Translations under genes and position numbers: made by a program | The notes under the pieces: model-generated | The model's database searches: none | The model's input: the letters and a program-made list of their open reading frames with translations, nothing else | What the model was told of the DNA's origin: nothing | DNA from: Apostichopus japonicus | Lineage: Eukaryota > Echinodermata > Holothuroidea > Aspidochirotida > Stichopodidae | Reading direction: 5' to 3' | Assembly (NCBI RefSeq): GCF_037975245.1 | Contig: NC_092580.1 | Coordinates: 4,934,501 to 4,998,500 of the forward strand | DNA: 64,000 nt | Shown: in pieces, positions 61,572-64,000 of the stretch | Position numbering within the stretch: position 1 is the first letter of the stretch | How the letters are laid out: each line of letters opens with the position of its first letter

Positions 61572-62850
61572 CTAACTTGTACAGTTGCACGGTGACTCAC
61601 AGACACACGAGCAGTTACCAGCTGTGAGTAAACAGAATGGAGAGAGAAGATAATTATCAGTGAAAACATACTTCAGAATACTTAATTAAGTCTCTTATTG
61701 GTCAAATACCCGACACCTGACATTATACAGTATCTAGTATCATAGATGAAAAGCAACACTGTAGCCCTATAACTAAGATGGTCACTTCCCTCCCAACAGT
61801 TTGGGCATACCCCTATCCAATTTGTGGTGAAAATACTGATCGGTTATGGTATATATATTACTTGGCCCCCTCTGTAAAAGTAGAACTCCTGCCTTTTCCA
61901 TCTTAGCTTCCTATAATTTTCATCTCCTTCAAATATTATTCTAACTTCGCCCCCAATCAGTAAGTTGAATTGAACCGAAAGTGCCATAAAATATGCTTAA
62001 AATGTCCTAAACCTAACCATATTTATACAGTGATGGAAGTCACAAATTCCTATATTTACGATTTTGACTGCTGTGCCTGGGAAGTTCATGATTTAACTAA
62101 ATCCGGGCCAGGTTTTTAGGCTTAATAATAATCGATGTTGCTAATAAATATTTTAGCAAACTACAAAGTAATGAAGGTATTGTTAAACAAACTCACCAGC
62201 ACAGCTTCCCTTGGAGCATGCGCAGTCGTCTTCTTTGCAGCAATCTGGGCCACACTTGCAGGTTCCACCTGAAGGAAGCAAAAGTAAGAATGATTCAATG
62301 TAAATATCTCTGCACTTTATTCAACTTTTCATATCATGACGTACATGCTTACTTGATATATTTACTCAACATATAAACTTGATATCTATATAGTGCAATT
62401 CTGGGTACATAAAATCTTGATCATACCGTACATTAATTAGATTATATTGTCACTCATTATGATAACGGTAAACATTCGATATCTAAATAACAATGGGAAT
62501 AAACATCTGAAATGTTTCCTACTACTCCATAACATAAGTTAGGTCAGGCTGTAAACAATTTCGCTCAGCTGATTTACGTACTCTTCGAACAATTAATGGC
62601 AGATACTCAAGCCAGTCTTGTTACGAGATCGAAATCTAGTTCGCAGAAAGCTTTACTCTGATGAATAGGCCTATAGGCTCAGTATCATGTTCACTCAATT
62701 CCTTAAACTGCGTACAAACTACGTTTTGCTTAGTATCGGTAAGATATAAACAAACCATGTGATATTCCATAGGCTAAATTATAGTTGATTAAAATGTTAG
62801 CAATTTCTCAACTTACCCTGGCAACATTTGCAGGTACAGTCAACAGGCAT
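61572..62850 (-). CDS. metallothionein-like cysteine-rich metal-binding protein
   Basis: A small cytosolic chelator expected to bind Zn, Cd and Cu through thiolate clusters. Coding exons in transcript order: 62850-62817, 62268-62197, 61621-61572, joined in frame to 156 nt, 51 aa. Sixteen of the 51 residues are Cys, arranged as CTCKCC, CKC, CC, CAC, CSCVC and CNC, with no aromatic residues or His. It starts MPVDCTC and ends CNCTS. The Cys content, C-X-C spacing and small size identify the class. It is shorter than the sea urchin (about 64 aa, 20 Cys) and vertebrate (about 61 aa, 20 Cys) proteins I know. Introns of 548 and 575 bp separate the three exons. Putative metal response elements lie upstream. 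I cannot assign it to a numbered metallothionein family. Another short Cys-rich protein is possible but less likely. Confidence 0.88.
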
Positions 62851-63064
62851 GATGAATTATAGTGGATTTCAAGTTTTCGACAAAGTCTGAAAAATTGCGA
62901 TGAATTTCTCGGTTGAGTTTTCACAGAAGATTCTGTTGATGATAGCTTCAAAGTAGGTTGGGTGATGTGAAATTTCAAGACTCGAATCCATGGTTTTATC
63001 TCTATTCTAGAAAGAGTAACGTGTGTAAGTTTGATTATTACTCCAATGTAAAAGTTTTCGTAAT

Positions 63065-63071
63065 GAGCGCA
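63065..63071 (-). promoter_or_regulatory. metal response element core (TGCGCTC)
   Basis: The minus strand reads TGCGCTC, a match to the MTF-1 core TGCRCNC, about 215 bp upstream of the metallothionein start codon and within 40 bp of a second core on the other strand. Confidence 0.5.
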
Positions 63072-63094
63072 AATCCCAGCTCTCGAGAATTCGC

Positions 63095-63101
63095 TGCACA
63101 C
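63095..63101 (+). promoter_or_regulatory. metal response element core (TGCACAC)
   Basis: The plus strand reads TGCACAC, matching TGCRCNC, about 245 bp upstream of the metallothionein start codon. MREs act in either orientation. A further match, GTGTGCA on the plus strand, lies at 63737-63743 and is less convincing because of its distance. Confidence 0.5.
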
Positions 63102-63110
63102 GGTAACATA

Positions 63111-64000
63111 ACCAAAATTTCACCTGTCTGTGAGTTCAGGCGTAGGACGCCTATTGAAGTTTAGAATCTACAGAGGCTTATAGGAGACATTACGATCTTA
63201 TTATCTCAACTGAACAAAGGATTTATATTTATATTCATGAATTAAATTAAACAAAGCGACTGATTATTTCCAACCATACCCCATTTTGTCCCTTTTTTCA
63301 CTCCCCATTCCCGCCCCCCTCTTATTATATATTTATTTCTTCATCACTATCACTCAGTACCAGAAGAGTTTTGAAAACCGTGGTTTCCTCGGTTCTCCTT
63401 CAGAGTGATATATTCTGAAATGATTCTACGTTGCCAGACCTTTTCTACTCCAATTGCCCATTAAATGATATTTATGGACTACCCCCCCCCCCCCTGAATA
63501 CCAAGGGGTTATTGATGACTTCAACATTGCCCCTCCATTAACCAAGCACACTGTGAAGAACAGTTTCTACGAACCAAGTCATTCGAGGAGGGGGAGGGCG
63601 GGAAACCCCCGATACTCTTCCCCTCTAACCCCCCCCCCCTTCCCCGCCACTCCGACCTACTTGGCTGCGCGTCCGGTAACCATCAGCACTATCCGTATGC
63701 AAATATTATAATGTAAAATGCAAGGACATTTTTCAAGTGTGCAAATCCATGTAATGGTTTTTCTAGGCTACCGTAATCAAATAGGCGTTTTATGCGGTGT
63801 TGACATACACGTGTCAATGACGTCAGCGAAACCGTTGGTTTACTGGAAAACGTATCAGCTGTAACCAGGGATAACAACTCCCTGCTGTAACCGATTGACT
63901 CTTTAACCTAATACTTACCAGGCCAGGAATTGGTTCCCTGAACTTACGTTGGTCAGCTTTGTATAGACAAAACTGCTAGCTCTTCTCTCAAAGAAATCTG
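63111..64000. other. intergenic DNA at the right edge
   Basis: No exon or protein recognised. The stretch has C-rich homopolymer runs near 63482-63494 and 63630-63640 and otherwise unique AT-rich sequence. Confidence 0.5.

Larger units (their letters stand above)
62851..63110 (-). promoter_or_regulatory. metallothionein promoter / 5' UTR region
   Basis: This is the 260 bases upstream of the metallothionein ATG. Two sequences matching the metal-response-element core TGCRCNC lie at the distal end. A weak TATA-like GATAAAA on the minus strand is near 63003-62996. The transcription start is not determinable here. Confidence 0.5.

Overview
The window is nuclear DNA of a metazoan with AT-rich, intron-dense genes, GT-AG introns and abundant simple, tandem and interspersed repeats. 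Protein content and repeat style (tRNA-derived SINE, MITE-like foldback elements, long poly-G tracts, TAGGCCTA-rich promoter regions) fit a marine invertebrate deuterostome. An echinoderm, possibly a holothurian, is my guess, but nothing here fixes the species.

Four protein-coding genes were reconstructed exon by exon by hand. All junctions are GT-AG and keep frame. (1) DLD, mitochondrial dihydrolipoamide dehydrogenase (E3), + strand, 12 coding exons, 5494-16507, 509 aa. (2) TRMU, mitochondrial tRNA 2-thiouridylase (MnmA family), - strand, 10 coding exons, 28002-21138, 443 aa. (3) MTMR14, a myotubularin-related phosphoinositide 3-phosphatase with an intact CX5R motif, + strand, 19 coding exons, 29298-52236, 597 aa. 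(4) A short metallothionein, - strand, 3 coding exons, 62850-61572, 51 aa with 16 cysteines and metal-response-element cores upstream.

Layout: 1-5.5 kb intergenic with repeats; 5.5-16.5 kb DLD; 16.5-21.1 kb convergent intergenic space (DLD and TRMU tail to tail) with a palindromic tandem repeat; 21.1-28.0 kb TRMU; 28.0-29.3 kb divergent TRMU/MTMR14 promoter interval containing a 266-bp MITE-like element; 29.3-52.2 kb MTMR14; 52.2-61.6 kb MTMR14 3' UTR and repeat-rich convergent space; 61.6-62.85 kb metallothionein; then its promoter and intergenic DNA to the end.

The genes do not form an operon or a shared pathway. DLD and TRMU are both mitochondrial, MTMR14 acts on phosphoinositides in autophagy and calcium handling, and metallothionein binds metals. 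I found no CRISPR array, rRNA, functional tRNA or autonomous transposon. The most useful second looks are a candidate poison cassette exon in MTMR14, the MITE in the divergent promoter, hairpin-bearing repeats in the MTMR14 3' UTR, a dispersed repeat with a hammerhead-like core, a DLD-intron repeat with nuclear-receptor half-sites, and the compact metallothionein with its putative MREs.
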